The position numbers were made by a program, and so were the translations under genes. Shown here piece after piece: positions 34,291 through 44,201 of a DNA stretch of 64,000 nucleotides (its first letter is position 1; every line of letters starts with the position of its first letter). The notes beneath the pieces are model-generated. The model was not told the origin of the DNA. It ran no database searches and was given only the letters and a program-made list of their open reading frames with translations. The DNA is from Catenuloplanes niger (GTDB lineage: Bacteria > Actinomycetota > Actinomycetes > Mycobacteriales > Micromonosporaceae): NCBI RefSeq assembly GCF_031458255.1, contig NZ_JAVDYC010000001.1:4969001-5033000 (forward strand), written 5' to 3'.

Positions 34291-35133
34291 GTGGCAGACG
34301 GCGGACGGCTGATCCTGCTGGGTGCGCCGCTGGGCAACGTCGGGGACGCGTCCGCGCGGCTCCGCGAGGCGCTGGCGTCGGCCGACGTGGTGGCGGCGGA
34401 GGACACCCGGCGGCTGGCCCGGCTCGCCCGGGACCTGGACGTGACCGTGGCCGGCCGGGTGGTCTCCTACTTCGAGGGGAACGAGGAGCGGCGTACCCCG
34501 GAACTGGTCGAGGCGCTGCGCGGCGGCGCGGTGGTGGCGATCGTGACGGACGGCGGCATGCCGAGCGTGTCCGACCCCGGATACCGCCTGGTCCGGGCCG
34601 CGCTGGACGCGGAGATCCCGGTGACGGCCGCGCCCGGGCCGAGCGCGGTGACCACCGCGCTGGCGCTCTCCGGGCTGCCGAGCGACCGGTTCTGCTTCGA
34701 GGGCTTCCTGCCACGGTCCGGCTCCGCGCGCCGCTCCCGGCTCCGTGAACTCGCCGCCGAGCCGCGCACGCTGGTGTTCTTCGAGGCACCGCACCGGATC
34801 TCCGGCACGCTCACGGACCTGGCGGCGGTCTTCGGCGCGGACCGGTCCGCCGCGGTCTGCCGCGAGCTGACCAAGACCTATGAGGAGGTACGCCGCGGCG
34901 CGCTCGCCACGCTGGCCGGCTGGGCGGCGGAGTCCGGGCCGCGCGGGGAGATCACGGTGGTGGTGGCCGGCGCGGCGCCGTCGTCCGGTGACCGCCCCTC
35001 GGACGAGCAGCTGAAGGCGGAGGTGGCGGAGGAGGAGGCGACCGGCGTCTCGCGCCGCGACGCGGTGACGGCCGTGGCCGCGCTGCACGGCCTGCGCCGC
35101 CGCGAGGTGTACAACCTCGTCACCGGCGGCTGA
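34291..35133 (+). CDS. rsmI: 16S rRNA (cytidine1402-2'-O)-methyltransferase
   Basis: The 280-aa SAM-dependent enzyme methylates C1402 in the decoding centre. The tetrapyrrole-methylase-like fold shows LILLGAPLGNVGDASARLRE, AEDTRRLARLARDL, the SAM-binding VTDGGMPSVSDPGY and AAPGPSAVTTALALSGL, FEGFLPR, and FFEAPHRISGTLTDL. GTG 34291 follows GAGGTGAG; longer in-frame versions run back through the divergent promoter. Stand-alone gene; a minisatellite begins about 140 nt after the stop. Confidence 0.92.
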   Translation: MADGGRLILLGAPLGNVGDASARLREALASADVVAAEDTRRLARLARDLDVTVAGRVVSYFEGNEERRTPELVEALRGGAVVAIVTDGGMPSVSDPGYRLVRAALDAEIPVTAAPGPSAVTTALALSGLPSDRFCFEGFLPRSGSARRSRLRELAAEPRTLVFFEAPHRISGTLTDLAAVFGADRSAAVCRELTKTYEEVRRGALATLAGWAAESGPRGEITVVVAGAAPSSGDRPSDEQLKAEVAEEEATGVSRRDAVTAVAALHGLRRREVYNLVTGG

Positions 35134-35274
35134 CCGCCCACCGCGGCCGCCCGCCGCACACGATCCGCCGATCCGGCGTCGTTCGCGCCGCTCCCGGCGA
35201 CCCGAGCGACGTCTGGATCACGGGGGACGTGCGCGGACCGGTTGCGGCGACCGCCGTCAGTAGACGGCGGCGCC

Positions 35275-35499
35275 GTGACCGGGCAGCGCTGTGGTGACCG
35301 GGCGGTGGTGTCGTGACCGGGCGGCGCTGTGGTGACCGGGCGGTGGTGTCGTGACCGGGCGGCGCTGTGGTGACCGGGCGGTGCTGTCGTGACCGGCGGT
35401 GGTGCTGTCGCCGGGCGGTGCTGTCGTGACCGGGCGGTGGTGCTGGCACCGAGTGGCGCTGTCGTGACCGGGCGGCGTTGTGGTGATCGGGGTGCTGCC
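35275..35499. repeat. 19-bp minisatellite, about 11 units
   Basis: Unit GTGACCGGGCGGYGSTGTS. Six consecutive full 19-bp units run 35275-35388, in which two subtypes (ending CGCTGTG and TGGTGTC) alternate. Five or so degenerate, variable-length units follow to 35499. Since 19 is not a multiple of 3 and units later vary, the tract is non-coding. It lies between rsmI and the convergent membrane-protein gene; the rest of the gap (35134-35274) shows nothing else. Confidence 0.9.
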
Positions 35500-35520
35500 G
35501 TAGCGAGGTGGTGGTCGCCG

Positions 35521-37350
35521 TCACCAGGCGGCGATGAGGAAGCCGAGGAGGAGCGTCAGTGGCGCGCCGAGGCTGATCATGATCGCGCGGGTGCGGGACC
35601 GGCGTGTCTCCAGCCGGGTCGCGCCGGTCGCCCAGACGATGCCGAACCCGCAGAGGAAGATCAGCGCCAGGCCGAGTGACCAGCGCAGGTGCAGGCCGAG
35701 GCCGTGGAAGCTGGCGTGTGCCCGGCCGGCGCCCTCGTCCACCATCCGGGCGGGCAGCCGGGTGCCCGCGGCGCGGCTGCCGCTGGGCACGCCGAGCACG
35801 GCGACGTCCTCCGCGGTGAAGTGCGCGCTGACGAACGTGCCCTCGCAGCGTTGCGCCAGCGTGGGCCCGGAGCAGCGGGTGACGGTCGCGGTGCCGGGCG
35901 TGCCGTGGCCGACGGCCAGCCAGAGCGGTTCGGCGCTGACCCAGGCGAAGAACGCGGTGAGCAGCGCCAGCACCACCAGCAGCGGCAGGCCGGTGGCCGG
36001 GTTGCGCGGCAGCCGGGTCCCGGGGCGCCTCGGCGGCGGCTCCACGGCGGACGGCCTGCCCATGCGCATGCCGAGTGACGGCCACGCGGCGTCGGCGTCG
36101 GCCCGGTCGGCCGCCGGGGACAGCCAGGTGGCGCGCTCGCGCGGCGCGGCGACGGGGGCGCGATCCGGCGCGGGCGGAACCACCGGCCCGGGCCGCGCGC
36201 CCTCGAACGCCGCGCTCCGGAAACCCGCGCTCGCGAGCCCCGCGGACTCGACCGGCGCCGGTTCGATGCGCGCCGGTTCGATGCGCGCCGGTTCGATACG
36301 CGCCGGTTCGGGACGCGCGGGTTCGATGCGCACCGGTTCGATGCGCACCGGCTTGCCGCGGTGCCCGGTGGGCGCGGGAGAGATCGGGCGGTCGGCGGAG
36401 GGTTGTGCCGGTGCGGGCGGCACGGTGTCCGCACCGCCGGCCCCGGCCACGATCTCGAAACCGGCCTGGCTCTCGCTGCCCAGCGCCGCGTCCGCACTGG
36501 ACAGCGGCCCGGAGCCGGCCACCACGTCGGCCTCGGCCTCGCCGGTCCCGCCCGCCCCGGCGGCCTCGCCGGACGTCACGAATCCGGCGGGCCCGCTGAG
36601 CGTCGCGGGCTCAGCAGCCGTCGCGGGCTCGGCGGGATCCGTGGTTCCAGCGGGGGCCGCGGTGCCACCGAGGGCCGCGGATTCGGCGGGGGCCACGGTT
36701 CCGGTGGAGGGCGCGGATTCGGCGGGGCTCTCGGGCGCAGCGGGCGTCGCGGGTTCGGCGGGCGTTGCGGTTCCGGCGGGCGTCGCAGGTTGGGTGGGAG
36801 TCGCGGTTCCGGCGGGCGTCCCGGGTTCGGCAGGCGCCGCGGGTTCGGCAGGTGCCGCGAGCCCATCAGGCGTCGCGGATCCGGCAGGCGCTGCGGGCCC
36901 AGCAGGCGTCGCGGAGCCCGTCGGCGTCACGGACCCGGCGGATTCGACCGACGCAGTTGGCGCGGCGGGCGTCACCGGACCGTCAGGCGTGACCGGGCCG
37001 GCGGACGCGAGCGTCCCCGGACCGGCAGGCGTGGCCGGGGACGCAGGCGTGGCCGGGCCGGCAGGCGTGGCCGGGTCGGCGTATGCGGCGGAGCGGGCGG
37101 ACGGGGCGGGGCCGGGTGGGGGAGTGGCGTCGTCGTCGGGGTCCGGGCGGCCGTGCCGGGGGCGCCGGACGACGGTCAGCTCCTCGGTGGTCCGGGTGGC
37201 GGTGTCGCCGGTGGGCGGGCGGTGCAGCGGGAGCGGGACGGTGTGCCGGACCTCCGCGGGCGGTGCCTTCGGCGTGACGGGGACGGCCGCGTCGCGTACC
37301 GGCGAAGGGTCTGGGGGTTGATCGTGGTTCTGGCTACCCGTCACCATCAC
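35521..37350 (-). CDS. Ala/Pro/Thr-rich membrane protein of unknown function
   Basis: This 609-aa protein has a long disordered N-terminal two-thirds (about 1-440) of [10 protein letters not shown]-like triplet/hexamer repeats and a run of RIEPA units (about 333-360). A folded C-terminus follows: a helix (about 460-480, [20 protein letters not shown]), an exterior loop with a Cys pair ([18 protein letters not shown]) and then two more helices near the end. The loop resembles small secreted beta domains of actinomycete membrane proteins that I cannot name. The cytoplasmic or surface orientation of the repeats is uncertain. Two ATGs at the start (37350, 37347) have no clear RBS. Repeat tracts of this kind vary easily in length. 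Confidence 0.65.
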   Translation of the reverse strand: MMVTGSQNHDQPPDPSPVRDAAVPVTPKAPPAEVRHTVPLPLHRPPTGDTATRTTEELTVVRRPRHGRPDPDDDATPPPGPAPSARSAAYADPATPAGPATPASPATPAGPGTLASAGPVTPDGPVTPAAPTASVESAGSVTPTGSATPAGPAAPAGSATPDGLAAPAEPAAPAEPGTPAGTATPTQPATPAGTATPAEPATPAAPESPAESAPSTGTVAPAESAALGGTAAPAGTTDPAEPATAAEPATLSGPAGFVTSGEAAGAGGTGEAEADVVAGSGPLSSADAALGSESQAGFEIVAGAGGADTVPPAPAQPSADRPISPAPTGHRGKPVRIEPVRIEPARPEPARIEPARIEPARIEPAPVESAGLASAGFRSAAFEGARPGPVVPPAPDRAPVAAPRERATWLSPAADRADADAAWPSLGMRMGRPSAVEPPPRRPGTRLPRNPATGLPLLVVLALLTAFFAWVSAEPLWLAVGHGTPGTATVTRCSGPTLAQRCEGTFVSAHFTAEDVAVLGVPSGSRAAGTRLPARMVDEGAGRAHASFHGLGLHLRWSLGLALIFLCGFGIVWATGATRLETRRSRTRAIMISLGAPLTLLLGFLIAAW

Positions 37351-37463
37351 ATTTGACTACGGATCGTGGCTGGTTGTGTGCATATCGTGTGGTGTGTTGC
37401 GCCCCGGAGTGGCGGGTCAATAGGTTCGCGGCGCTCGCGGGCGGGTCACTACAGTTGACTGTC

Positions 37464-39260
37464 ATGAGTCACGTTCTCGCGGCGGTTGCCTGGCCATACG
37501 CCAACGGCCCGCGCCACATCGGTCACGTTTCCGGCTTTGGGGTGCCCTCCGACGTCTTCAGCCGGTACATGCGGATGGCCGGTCACGACGTGCTCATGGT
37601 GTCCGGCACGGACGAGCACGGCACGCCGATCCAGGTCCAGGCGGACAAGGAGGGCGTCACGCCGCGTGAGCTCGCCGACCGGTACAACCGGATCATCGTG
37701 GAGGACCTGCACGGGCTCGGCCTCTCCTACGACCTGTTCACCCGCACCACCACGCGCAACCACTACGCGGTGGTGCAGGAGCTCTTCGAGGGGCTGCACG
37801 CGAACGGGTACATCATCGCGAAGACCACGCTCGGCGCGATCTCCCCGTCCACCGGGCGCACGCTGCCCGACCGCTACATCGAGGGCACCTGCCCGATCTG
37901 CGGGTACGACAGCGCGCGCGGCGACCAGTGCGACAACTGCGGCAACCAGCTCGACCCGTCCGACCTGATCGACCCGAAGTCGAAGATCAACGGTGAGACG
38001 CCGAAGTTCGTCGAGACCGAGCACTTCTTCCTCGACCTGCCCGGCTTCGTGTCCGCGCTCAACTCGTGGCTGGACACCCGCGAGGGCTGGCGGCCGAACG
38101 TGCTGCGCTTCTCCAAGAACCTGGTCGACGATCTGCAGCCGCGCGCGATCACCCGGGACCTGGAGTGGGGCGTGCCGATCCCGCTCGCCGACTGGAAGGA
38201 CCGCACCGACAAGCGGATCTACGTCTGGTTCGACGCGGTGATCGGCTACCTGTCCGCGTCCGTGGAGTGGGCGCGCCGCACCGGCGACCCGGAGGCGTGG
38301 CGCCGCTGGTGGTCCGCGGACGGTGAGGGCAAGGACGCGAACGCGTACTACTTCATGGGCAAGGACAACATCGTCTTCCACTCGGTCATCTGGCCGGCGC
38401 TGCTGCTCGGCTACTCCGGCGAGGGCGACCGTGGCGGCGAGCCCGGCCCGCGCGGCCGGCTGAACCTGCCGACCGAGGTGGTCTCCAGCGAGTACCTGAC
38501 GATGGAGGGGAAGAAGTTCTCCTCGTCCCGGTCCGTGGTGATCTACGTGCGGGACTTCCTGGAGCGGTACGACGCGGACGCGCTGCGCTACTTCATCGCG
38601 GCGGCCGGGCCGGAGAGCAACGACACCGACTTCACCTGGGCCGAGTTCCTCCGGCGCAACAACGACGAGCTGGTCGCGGGCTGGGGCAACCTGGTCAACC
38701 GGTCCATCTCGATGGCGGCGAAGAACTTCGGCGAGATCCCGGCGGCCGGCCCGCTGACGCCCGAGGACGAGGCGCTGCTGGCGACGGTCCGCGCCGGTTT
38801 CACGAGCGTCGGCGAGCTGATCGGCAAGCACCGGCAGAAGGCGGCGATCGGCGAGGCGATGCGGATCGTGGCGGAGGTCAACAAGTACCTCTCCGACCAG
38901 GCGCCGTGGAAGCTGAAGGCGGCGGAGGACAAGCCGCGGCAGGGCACCGTCCTGCACGTGGCGCTGCAGGCGGTGAGCGACTGCAACCGGCTGCTCACGC
39001 CGTTCCTCCCGCACTCCGCACAGAAGATCCACGAGCTGCTCGGCGGCACCGGTGTGCATGCGCCGCAGCCGCGGATCGAGGAGGTCGAGGACCTGGACGG
39101 CGGCCCGTCGTACCCGATCCTGACCGGCGACTACACGGCCGGCGCGAAGTGGGAGCCGGCCGACGTCGTCGCGGGCACCCCGCTGGCCGCGCCGAAGCCG
39201 GTGTTCCGCAAGCTCGACCCGTCCGTCGTCGAGGAGGAGCTGGCCCGCCTCGGCGGCTGA
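37464..39260 (+). CDS. metG: methionyl-tRNA synthetase
   Basis: The 598-aa class I enzyme charges tRNA-Met. Landmarks are HIGH-type [18 protein letters not shown], zinc-knuckle cysteines ([20 protein letters not shown]), the [12 protein letters not shown] segment, signature [10 protein letters not shown] and an anticodon-binding helical domain (about 420-560). The ATG at 37464 has no Shine-Dalgarno and lies 8 nt after TACAGT, so the transcript is probably leaderless. An in-frame ATG at 37353 would add a non-homologous extension. No C-terminal tRNA-binding EMAP domain is present, as usual for actinobacterial MetG. Confidence 0.95.
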   Translation: MSHVLAAVAWPYANGPRHIGHVSGFGVPSDVFSRYMRMAGHDVLMVSGTDEHGTPIQVQADKEGVTPRELADRYNRIIVEDLHGLGLSYDLFTRTTTRNHYAVVQELFEGLHANGYIIAKTTLGAISPSTGRTLPDRYIEGTCPICGYDSARGDQCDNCGNQLDPSDLIDPKSKINGETPKFVETEHFFLDLPGFVSALNSWLDTREGWRPNVLRFSKNLVDDLQPRAITRDLEWGVPIPLADWKDRTDKRIYVWFDAVIGYLSASVEWARRTGDPEAWRRWWSADGEGKDANAYYFMGKDNIVFHSVIWPALLLGYSGEGDRGGEPGPRGRLNLPTEVVSSEYLTMEGKKFSSSRSVVIYVRDFLERYDADALRYFIAAAGPESNDTDFTWAEFLRRNNDELVAGWGNLVNRSISMAAKNFGEIPAAGPLTPEDEALLATVRAGFTSVGELIGKHRQKAAIGEAMRIVAEVNKYLSDQAPWKLKAAEDKPRQGTVLHVALQAVSDCNRLLTPFLPHSAQKIHELLGGTGVHAPQPRIEEVEDLDGGPSYPILTGDYTAGAKWEPADVVAGTPLAAPKPVFRKLDPSVVEEELARLGG

Positions 39261-39308
39261 CCCGCCGTGCCCGGGGCGTCGTCGCGATCATCGCCGGCGA
39301 CGCCCCGG

Positions 39309-40583
39309 TCACCGGTACGGGGAGGTCACGGTCTCCTGGTCGGTCAGCTCGCCGGCCGGTGCCCACACCTCGTAGACGCCGCGCTCGTAGCACTGCGCGC
39401 CGAGCCGGGCGATCGCGTCCGCGTCCGGCCGGGCCAGGCGCAGCCGGGTCCACCCCGAGTCGGTGTGCAGCACCTGGCAGAGCGCGCCGCGCCAGCGGCC
39501 GAACGCGGCGCGGCGGCTGACGTTCTCCACCGGGTATCGCGCGGCCCGGGTCATGGCCAGCACCCGGAAGCCGCCGGGCAGGTCCGCGACCGCCTCGTAC
39601 TCGCGCTCGCCGTACGTACCGACCAGGATCGTGGACCGCACGGCGTCGCCGACCGGGAGGTACTCCTGGTCCGGCGGGATCTCCGGGATGCCGGTGACCA
39701 GGTGCCGCCACTGCGGCCCGACCATCCGCAGCCAGCCGCGCTGCTCCGGCTGATACGTGTAGAGCACCACCTCGGTGCCGTCCGCCGTGTACGCGATCAG
39801 CGCCGCGTTCGCCGGCATCGGCAGGTCGGCCATGTCCCGGGTGACGAACTCCGGGATCAGGTGCCGGTCGCTGGGCGTGAACCCGGTGCCGAGGACCGGC
39901 GCGCCGATCCGGTCGTGCGGCGGCACCTCGCGCAGCCCGCTCTGCTCCGCGCCGGCCGGGACCTCGTAGTCGTCCGGCGAGCCGGCCCGCCAGCGCAGCG
40001 CGTAGACGACCTCCGGCACGCCCCGGCCGGCCTCGCCGTCCGTGCGCAGCAGCATCAGGTCGGCCGGCGTGCGCAGGTGGGCGACGTCGTACTCGCGGTA
40101 GCAGAAGCCGTAGGGCAGCCAGCCGCGCAGGTAGCCGGCGATCTGGGCGGCGGACAGCACCTTGATCATGCGGGTGCCGCGCCGGATCGACGCGGTGTGC
40201 CGGATGGCGGCCAGCATCGGGTCGTCCCGGTACGCCGGGTTCTGCGCCGCCCGGTGCACGTCCGTCCAGCGGATGCCGCGGGACAGCGGCACCATCAGCG
40301 GCGTGTCCAGCGGGTCGTCCGGCGTGCCGTCGCCGAGCACGCCGAGCCCCGGCTGGGCGTGGCCGCCGACGCTGACGCCCTCCACCTCGGAGGCGTGCAC
40401 GAACCGATGGAACGGCCCGAGCGCGCCGTTGCGGGACACCCGGCGGAAGCCGTCGTCCTCGACGGTGCTGAACAGCTCGAACGCGGCGCCGCGGGCGATC
40501 TGGTCGGCCGGGTAGAGAGTGCCCTGGAAGGTGACGCGCAGGCCCGTCGGCGCGTCGTTGACGTTACGAGCCTCTGGAAACAC
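39309..40583 (-). CDS. hypothetical protein, 424 aa
   Basis: Start GTG 40583 (in GCGAGTGAGCGTG); stop at 39309. The product is soluble, with no signal or membrane helix, and mixed alpha/beta composition. Notable stretches are GLRVTFQGTLYPADQIARGA, HRFVHASEVEGVSVGGHAQP, YGFCYREYDVAHLRTPADLM and TADGTEVVLYTYQPEQRGWL. The first half and the second half each look like a compact domain. Codon use is typical of the genome, so it is a real gene, but I do not recognise the family. It is convergent with metG and divergent from the histidine kinase, and has no operon partner. Downstream of the start no frame disturbance is seen. Confidence 0.65.
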   Translation of the reverse strand: MFPEARNVNDAPTGLRVTFQGTLYPADQIARGAAFELFSTVEDDGFRRVSRNGALGPFHRFVHASEVEGVSVGGHAQPGLGVLGDGTPDDPLDTPLMVPLSRGIRWTDVHRAAQNPAYRDDPMLAAIRHTASIRRGTRMIKVLSAAQIAGYLRGWLPYGFCYREYDVAHLRTPADLMLLRTDGEAGRGVPEVVYALRWRAGSPDDYEVPAGAEQSGLREVPPHDRIGAPVLGTGFTPSDRHLIPEFVTRDMADLPMPANAALIAYTADGTEVVLYTYQPEQRGWLRMVGPQWRHLVTGIPEIPPDQEYLPVGDAVRSTILVGTYGEREYEAVADLPGGFRVLAMTRAARYPVENVSRRAAFGRWRGALCQVLHTDSGWTRLRLARPDADAIARLGAQCYERGVYEVWAPAGELTDQETVTSPYR

Positions 40584-40697
40584 GCTCACTCGCCGTAACC
40601 TACTTTTGCATGGTAGACGGCGAGTGAACGTAAGGTGACGCGAGCAAGGTTCCTCATTCCGCCTCCGAAGCGGCTCTGACCAGCGGATAGTGTCTTC

Positions 40698-42743
40698 ATG
40701 GAGACCGCGGCGCGAATCACCCATGATGCGTTGACCGACCTCACGTCCGCGTTGACGGCCGCTTGCACGCGCGTGGAGTCGGTGATCGAGGTCGCCACCG
40801 AGGCCGCCGCCCGGATCGTCGGGGACGGTGGTGGCATCCGGCTGGTCCGGGAGGACGGCCGGTTCGGCCCGATGATCACCGCGCACCGGACGCACGACGG
40901 CCCGGAGATGCTCGGCGAGTTCCTCGGCGGCTTCAGCGACCGGGTCGACCAGGGGCATCTGAACCGGCTGCGGGCCGGCGCGACGATCGTCTTCAGCTCC
41001 ATGGACCAGCAGGAGTTCCAGAAGCTCGCGCCGCCGCAGCACTGGACGAACGTGGCCGGCGCGCGGATCTCGGCCGTGCTGGCCTGCCCGCTGATCACCG
41101 ACGGCGCGTTCCTCGGCTACCTGGCGCTGGCCCGGACCACGGAGGGCGCCACGTACGCGGACGCGGACGTGGAGACGGCCCGGCTGATCGCGGAGCACAC
41201 CGCGGCCGCGCTGCACACCGCGCGGTCGGTCGAGGCGCTGCGGGCGTCCGAGGACCGGTACCGCAACATCGTCGAGACGACGCTGGACGGCGTCTGGCAG
41301 TTCGACCGGGACGGCGTGACCACGTTCGCGAACGCGCAGATGGCCCGCATGCTCGGGCTGACCCGGGAGGAACTGCTGGGGCTGTCGGTCCGCGGGTTCC
41401 TGGACAACAAGGGGCAGCAGCGGCTCGCCAAGCGGCTGGCCGACCGGCAGCAGGGGCGCTCCGAGGTGTACGAGTGCCGGCTGATCCGCGCGGACGGCAG
41501 CGCGCTGTGGGTGCAGATGTCGGCCGCGCCGCTGCTCGGCCCGGACGGCGAGATCACCGGCTCGCTCGCACTGGTCAGCGACATCACCGAGCGGATCGCC
41601 GCGCGTGACATGCAGCGCCAGCTCGACCAGCTGCGCCGGGTGGACAGCCTGGGGCAGCTGGCCGGCGGCATCGCGCACGACTTCAACAACCTGCTGACCG
41701 TGATCGCCGGCTCCGCGGAGGTGCTGGCCTCGGACGCGGAGCCCGGCTCGGACGTCGAGGCGATGGCCCAGTCGATCATGCGGGCCGCGGCCAGCGGCGC
41801 CGCGCTCACCCATCAGCTGCTCGCGTTCGGCCGGCGCAGCCCGACCGCGCACACGGTCTCCGTGCCGGAGCTGCTGGACGGCGCGCGTGACCTGCTGACC
41901 CGCGCGCTCGGCGAGCACATCGACCTACGGTTCAAGATCGACGACGACCTGTGGGTGGTGCAGGCCGACCGCGGTGAGCTGGAGCAGGCGCTGGCGAACC
42001 TGGCCGTCAACGCGCGGGACGCGATGGGCAGCGGCGGCCGGCTGACCATCGAGGCGCACAACACCATGATCGATCCGGGTGGGCTGGAGGACGAGGCGGC
42101 GTCCGGCCGGTTCGTGGTGCTGGCCGTCTCGGACACCGGCAGCGGCATGGACCCCGAGACCCGGTCGCACGCGTTCGAGCCGTTCTTCACCACCAAGAAG
42201 GCGCGCGGCGCCGCCGGCCTCGGCCTGGCCACGGTCTACGGCATCGTGCACAACAGCGGCGGGCACATCCGGCTGGTCTCCGACCCGGGCATCGGCACCA
42301 CCGTGAAGATCTTCCTGCCGGCCAAGGAGGCGACCGAGGAGCCGCCGGTCCTGCCGGTGGAGAACCTGCGCGGCCAGGGACACGTGCTGGTCGTCGAGGA
42401 CCAGCCGGAGCTGGCCCAGCTGGTGCGCTACCTGTTGCAGCCGGCCGGCTACACGGTCACGGTCGCCACCGACCCGGCCTCGGCCGTCTCCCACCTGCAC
42501 GCGGGCGCGCGGCCGGATCTGCTGCTCACCGACGTGGTGATGCCCGGCATGACCGGGTCGGAGCTGGCCAAGGAGATGCGCGCGCACTACCCGGACCTGC
42601 GGGTGCTGTTCATGTCCGGCTACACGGCCGGCGTGCTCAACCCGCGCGGGCACCTGGACGAGAACAGCACGCTGATCCAGAAGCCGTTCAACCGGGAGAG
42701 CCTGCTCACCGCGGTCGCGAAGGCACTCGGTACGCGCCGGTGA
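40698..42743 (+). CDS. hybrid histidine kinase, GAF-PAS-HisKA-HATPase-receiver
   Basis: 681-aa cytoplasmic sensor kinase. A GAF domain (about 15-180) and PAS domain (about 187-300: ALRASEDRYRNIVETTLDGV...VSDITER) come first. The HisKA-type dimerisation helix has the phospho-accepting His in GQLAGGIAHDFNNLLTVIAG (about 333). The HATPase has N-box LANLAVNARDAMGSGG, G1 SDTGSGMD and G2 GAAGLGLATVYGIVHNSGGH. The C-terminal receiver takes phosphate on Asp of LLLTDVVMPGMTG, with Lys in LIQKPFNRESL. No membrane segment, so the signal is internal. There is no partner regulator next to it; an orphan phosphorelay output is likely. Confidence 0.92.
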   Translation: METAARITHDALTDLTSALTAACTRVESVIEVATEAAARIVGDGGGIRLVREDGRFGPMITAHRTHDGPEMLGEFLGGFSDRVDQGHLNRLRAGATIVFSSMDQQEFQKLAPPQHWTNVAGARISAVLACPLITDGAFLGYLALARTTEGATYADADVETARLIAEHTAAALHTARSVEALRASEDRYRNIVETTLDGVWQFDRDGVTTFANAQMARMLGLTREELLGLSVRGFLDNKGQQRLAKRLADRQQGRSEVYECRLIRADGSALWVQMSAAPLLGPDGEITGSLALVSDITERIAARDMQRQLDQLRRVDSLGQLAGGIAHDFNNLLTVIAGSAEVLASDAEPGSDVEAMAQSIMRAAASGAALTHQLLAFGRRSPTAHTVSVPELLDGARDLLTRALGEHIDLRFKIDDDLWVVQADRGELEQALANLAVNARDAMGSGGRLTIEAHNTMIDPGGLEDEAASGRFVVLAVSDTGSGMDPETRSHAFEPFFTTKKARGAAGLGLATVYGIVHNSGGHIRLVSDPGIGTTVKIFLPAKEATEEPPVLPVENLRGQGHVLVVEDQPELAQLVRYLLQPAGYTVTVATDPASAVSHLHAGARPDLLLTDVVMPGMTGSELAKEMRAHYPDLRVLFMSGYTAGVLNPRGHLDENSTLIQKPFNRESLLTAVAKALGTRR

Positions 42744-42770
42744 TCCGCGCGCGGGATAGCCTTGGCGGCC

Positions 42771-43646
42771 GTGAGTTCCCGTGAGAAGCACAGCCCTCGC
42801 CGGATGGGCGAGTTCCCGCCGGCGCCGGACGCGCTGCCGGTCCCGGTGATCGACAGCCACACCCACCTGGACATCACGGTGCACGAGGCCGGCGTGCCCG
42901 GTCCCGGCACCAGCGACCCGGTGCAGCGGCTGGTGGACGCGGCCGCGGCCGTGGGCGTGGACCGGCTGGTGCAGGTCGGCGTGGACGTGGCGTCGTCCCG
43001 ATGGGGCGCGGAGCTGGCCGCGAAGCACCCGTCCGTGCTGGCCGCGGTCGCGCTGCACCCGAACGACGCGCCCCGGCTGGGCGACCGGCTGGACGAGGCG
43101 CTGCGGGAGATCGAGGCGCTGGCCGCGCAGGACCGGGTGCGGGCGATCGGCGAGACCGGGCTGGACACGTTCCGCACCGGCGAGGACGGGCGGACCGCGC
43201 AGGAGGAGAGCTTCCGCGCGCACATCGGCTTCGCCAAGCGTTACGGCAAGGCGCTGATGATCCATGACCGGGACGCGCACGCGGACGTGCTGCGCGTGCT
43301 GGACTCCGAGGGCGCGCCGGACACCGTGGTGCTGCACTGCTTCTCCGGCGACGCGGAGTTCGCGGCCGAGTGCGTGCGCCGCGGCTACCTGCTCAGCTTC
43401 GCCGGGACCGTGACGTTCAAGAGCGCGGAGCAGCTGCGCGCGGCGGCCCGGGTCACGTCGCCGGAACACCTGCTGGTGGAGACGGACGCGCCGTACCTGA
43501 CGCCGTCGCCGTTCCGTGGCCGGCCGAACGCGTCCTACCTGGTGCCGCTGACGATGCGCGCGCTGGCCGAGACCACCGGCCGGGACCTGGCCGAGCTCTG
43601 CGCCGCGGTCTCCGCGAACGGGGAGCGCGCGTTCGGCGGCTGGTGA
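42771..43646 (+). CDS. tatD: TatD-family metal-dependent DNase
   Basis: 291-aa hydrolase with a metal-dependent TIM barrel and 3'-5' nuclease activity in characterised members. Metal ligands are visible in VIDSHTHLDI, the Glu in AIGETGLDTF, His in LMIHDRDAH, and VLHCFSGDAEF; VETDAPYLTPSPFRGRPN gives the late Asp. I prefer GTG 42771, 8 nt after TAGCCT (probable leaderless start), to TTG 42762. It precedes rsmA by 2.1 kb, and the tatD-rsmA-ispE order is a conserved actinobacterial arrangement here interrupted by the DUF5753 block. Confidence 0.9.
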   Translation: MSSREKHSPRRMGEFPPAPDALPVPVIDSHTHLDITVHEAGVPGPGTSDPVQRLVDAAAAVGVDRLVQVGVDVASSRWGAELAAKHPSVLAAVALHPNDAPRLGDRLDEALREIEALAAQDRVRAIGETGLDTFRTGEDGRTAQEESFRAHIGFAKRYGKALMIHDRDAHADVLRVLDSEGAPDTVVLHCFSGDAEFAAECVRRGYLLSFAGTVTFKSAEQLRAAARVTSPEHLLVETDAPYLTPSPFRGRPNASYLVPLTMRALAETTGRDLAELCAAVSANGERAFGGW

Positions 43647-43653
43647 CGCCCGG

Positions 43654-43923
43654 TCACCGGAACGCCACCGGATACCGGGCCTGGGGCACGGACCGGGCGC
43701 GCACGTAGAGCTCGCGCTGCGCGCCCGGATCGGACGGCGCCCGCCGGCACCAGGCCCGGATGTGCCACCACGGCTCGTTGTCGAAGGGCACCAGGCCCAC
43801 CACGAACGACACGGTCGCGGTCAGCACGCCCACGCCGAACCGGTAGTCCTGCTCGCGCAGATGCAGTGTCTCGCCGACGACCGGCTCGGCCGGGGCCGGG
43901 CGGCGGGCCGGCGGGCTCACCAT
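43654..43923 (-). CDS. small hypothetical protein, 89 aa
   Basis: ATG 43923 inside the end of the neighbouring gene (7-nt overlap). After a Pro/Ala start it reads LHLREQDYRFGVGVLTATVS, FDNEPWWHIRAWCRRAPSDP and RELYVRARSVPQAR, Trp-rich and probably a small beta domain. Pairs of small genes like this and its upstream neighbour commonly accompany XRE-DUF5753 regulators in Micromonosporaceae. Function unknown. It is convergent with tatD, 7 nt apart. Confidence 0.5.
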   Translation of the reverse strand: MVSPPARRPAPAEPVVGETLHLREQDYRFGVGVLTATVSFVVGLVPFDNEPWWHIRAWCRRAPSDPGAQRELYVRARSVPQARYPVAFR

Positions 43924-44201
43924 GCCGCCCGTCCCGGACGCCGGGTGCGGCACCAGCCCAGGAAGCGTGCGCCGGCCCGCGCGCACTCGGCGGCCGGCCG
44001 GTCCCGCGCGAACCGGTGCAGGTACGTCGCCATCAGCATGGCGAGCCCCACCCGGTTGCGGCGATAGTCGCGCAGGGCGGCCCTTTTGTACGATTCGCAC
44101 GGCCATTCGGACCGGCAGCGTGCGCACTGCCAGCACGAATCCGGAATGTGCCGGACACCCGGAGGGCCGGCGTCGTGCGACATGGCCTGAAATTCATTCA
44201 T
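43917..44201 (-). CDS. small Cys-motif protein often annotated 'flavin reductase'
   Basis: 94-aa product with two cysteine pairs, SCWQCARCRSEWPCESYKR, then RVGLAMLMATYLHRFARDRP. Actinomycete proteins with W-x-C-x-x-C-x-x-x-W-P-C are widely labelled flavin reductase without biochemical support; the motif suggests a small zinc-binding fold. ATG 44201 forms an ATGA junction with a short upstream frame; ATG 44183 is an alternative. Translationally linked to the 89-aa gene. Typical neighbour of DUF5753/DUF397 genes. Confidence 0.5.
   Translation of the reverse strand: MNEFQAMSHDAGPPGVRHIPDSCWQCARCRSEWPCESYKRAALRDYRRNRVGLAMLMATYLHRFARDRPAAECARAGARFLGWCRTRRPGRAAW

Noticed and set aside
35275-35499. 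CRISPR array
   Set aside because: Units are contiguous with no spacers and there are no cas genes; it is a minisatellite.
35120-36085. Minus ORF of 321 codons across the 19-bp repeats
   Set aside because: Repeat-derived frame; unit length is not a multiple of three, and the overlapping membrane-protein gene is better supported.
39309-41918. 869-codon minus ORF as one gene
   Set aside because: The part above 40583 is antisense to the hybrid kinase; the protein-like part starts at GTG 40583.
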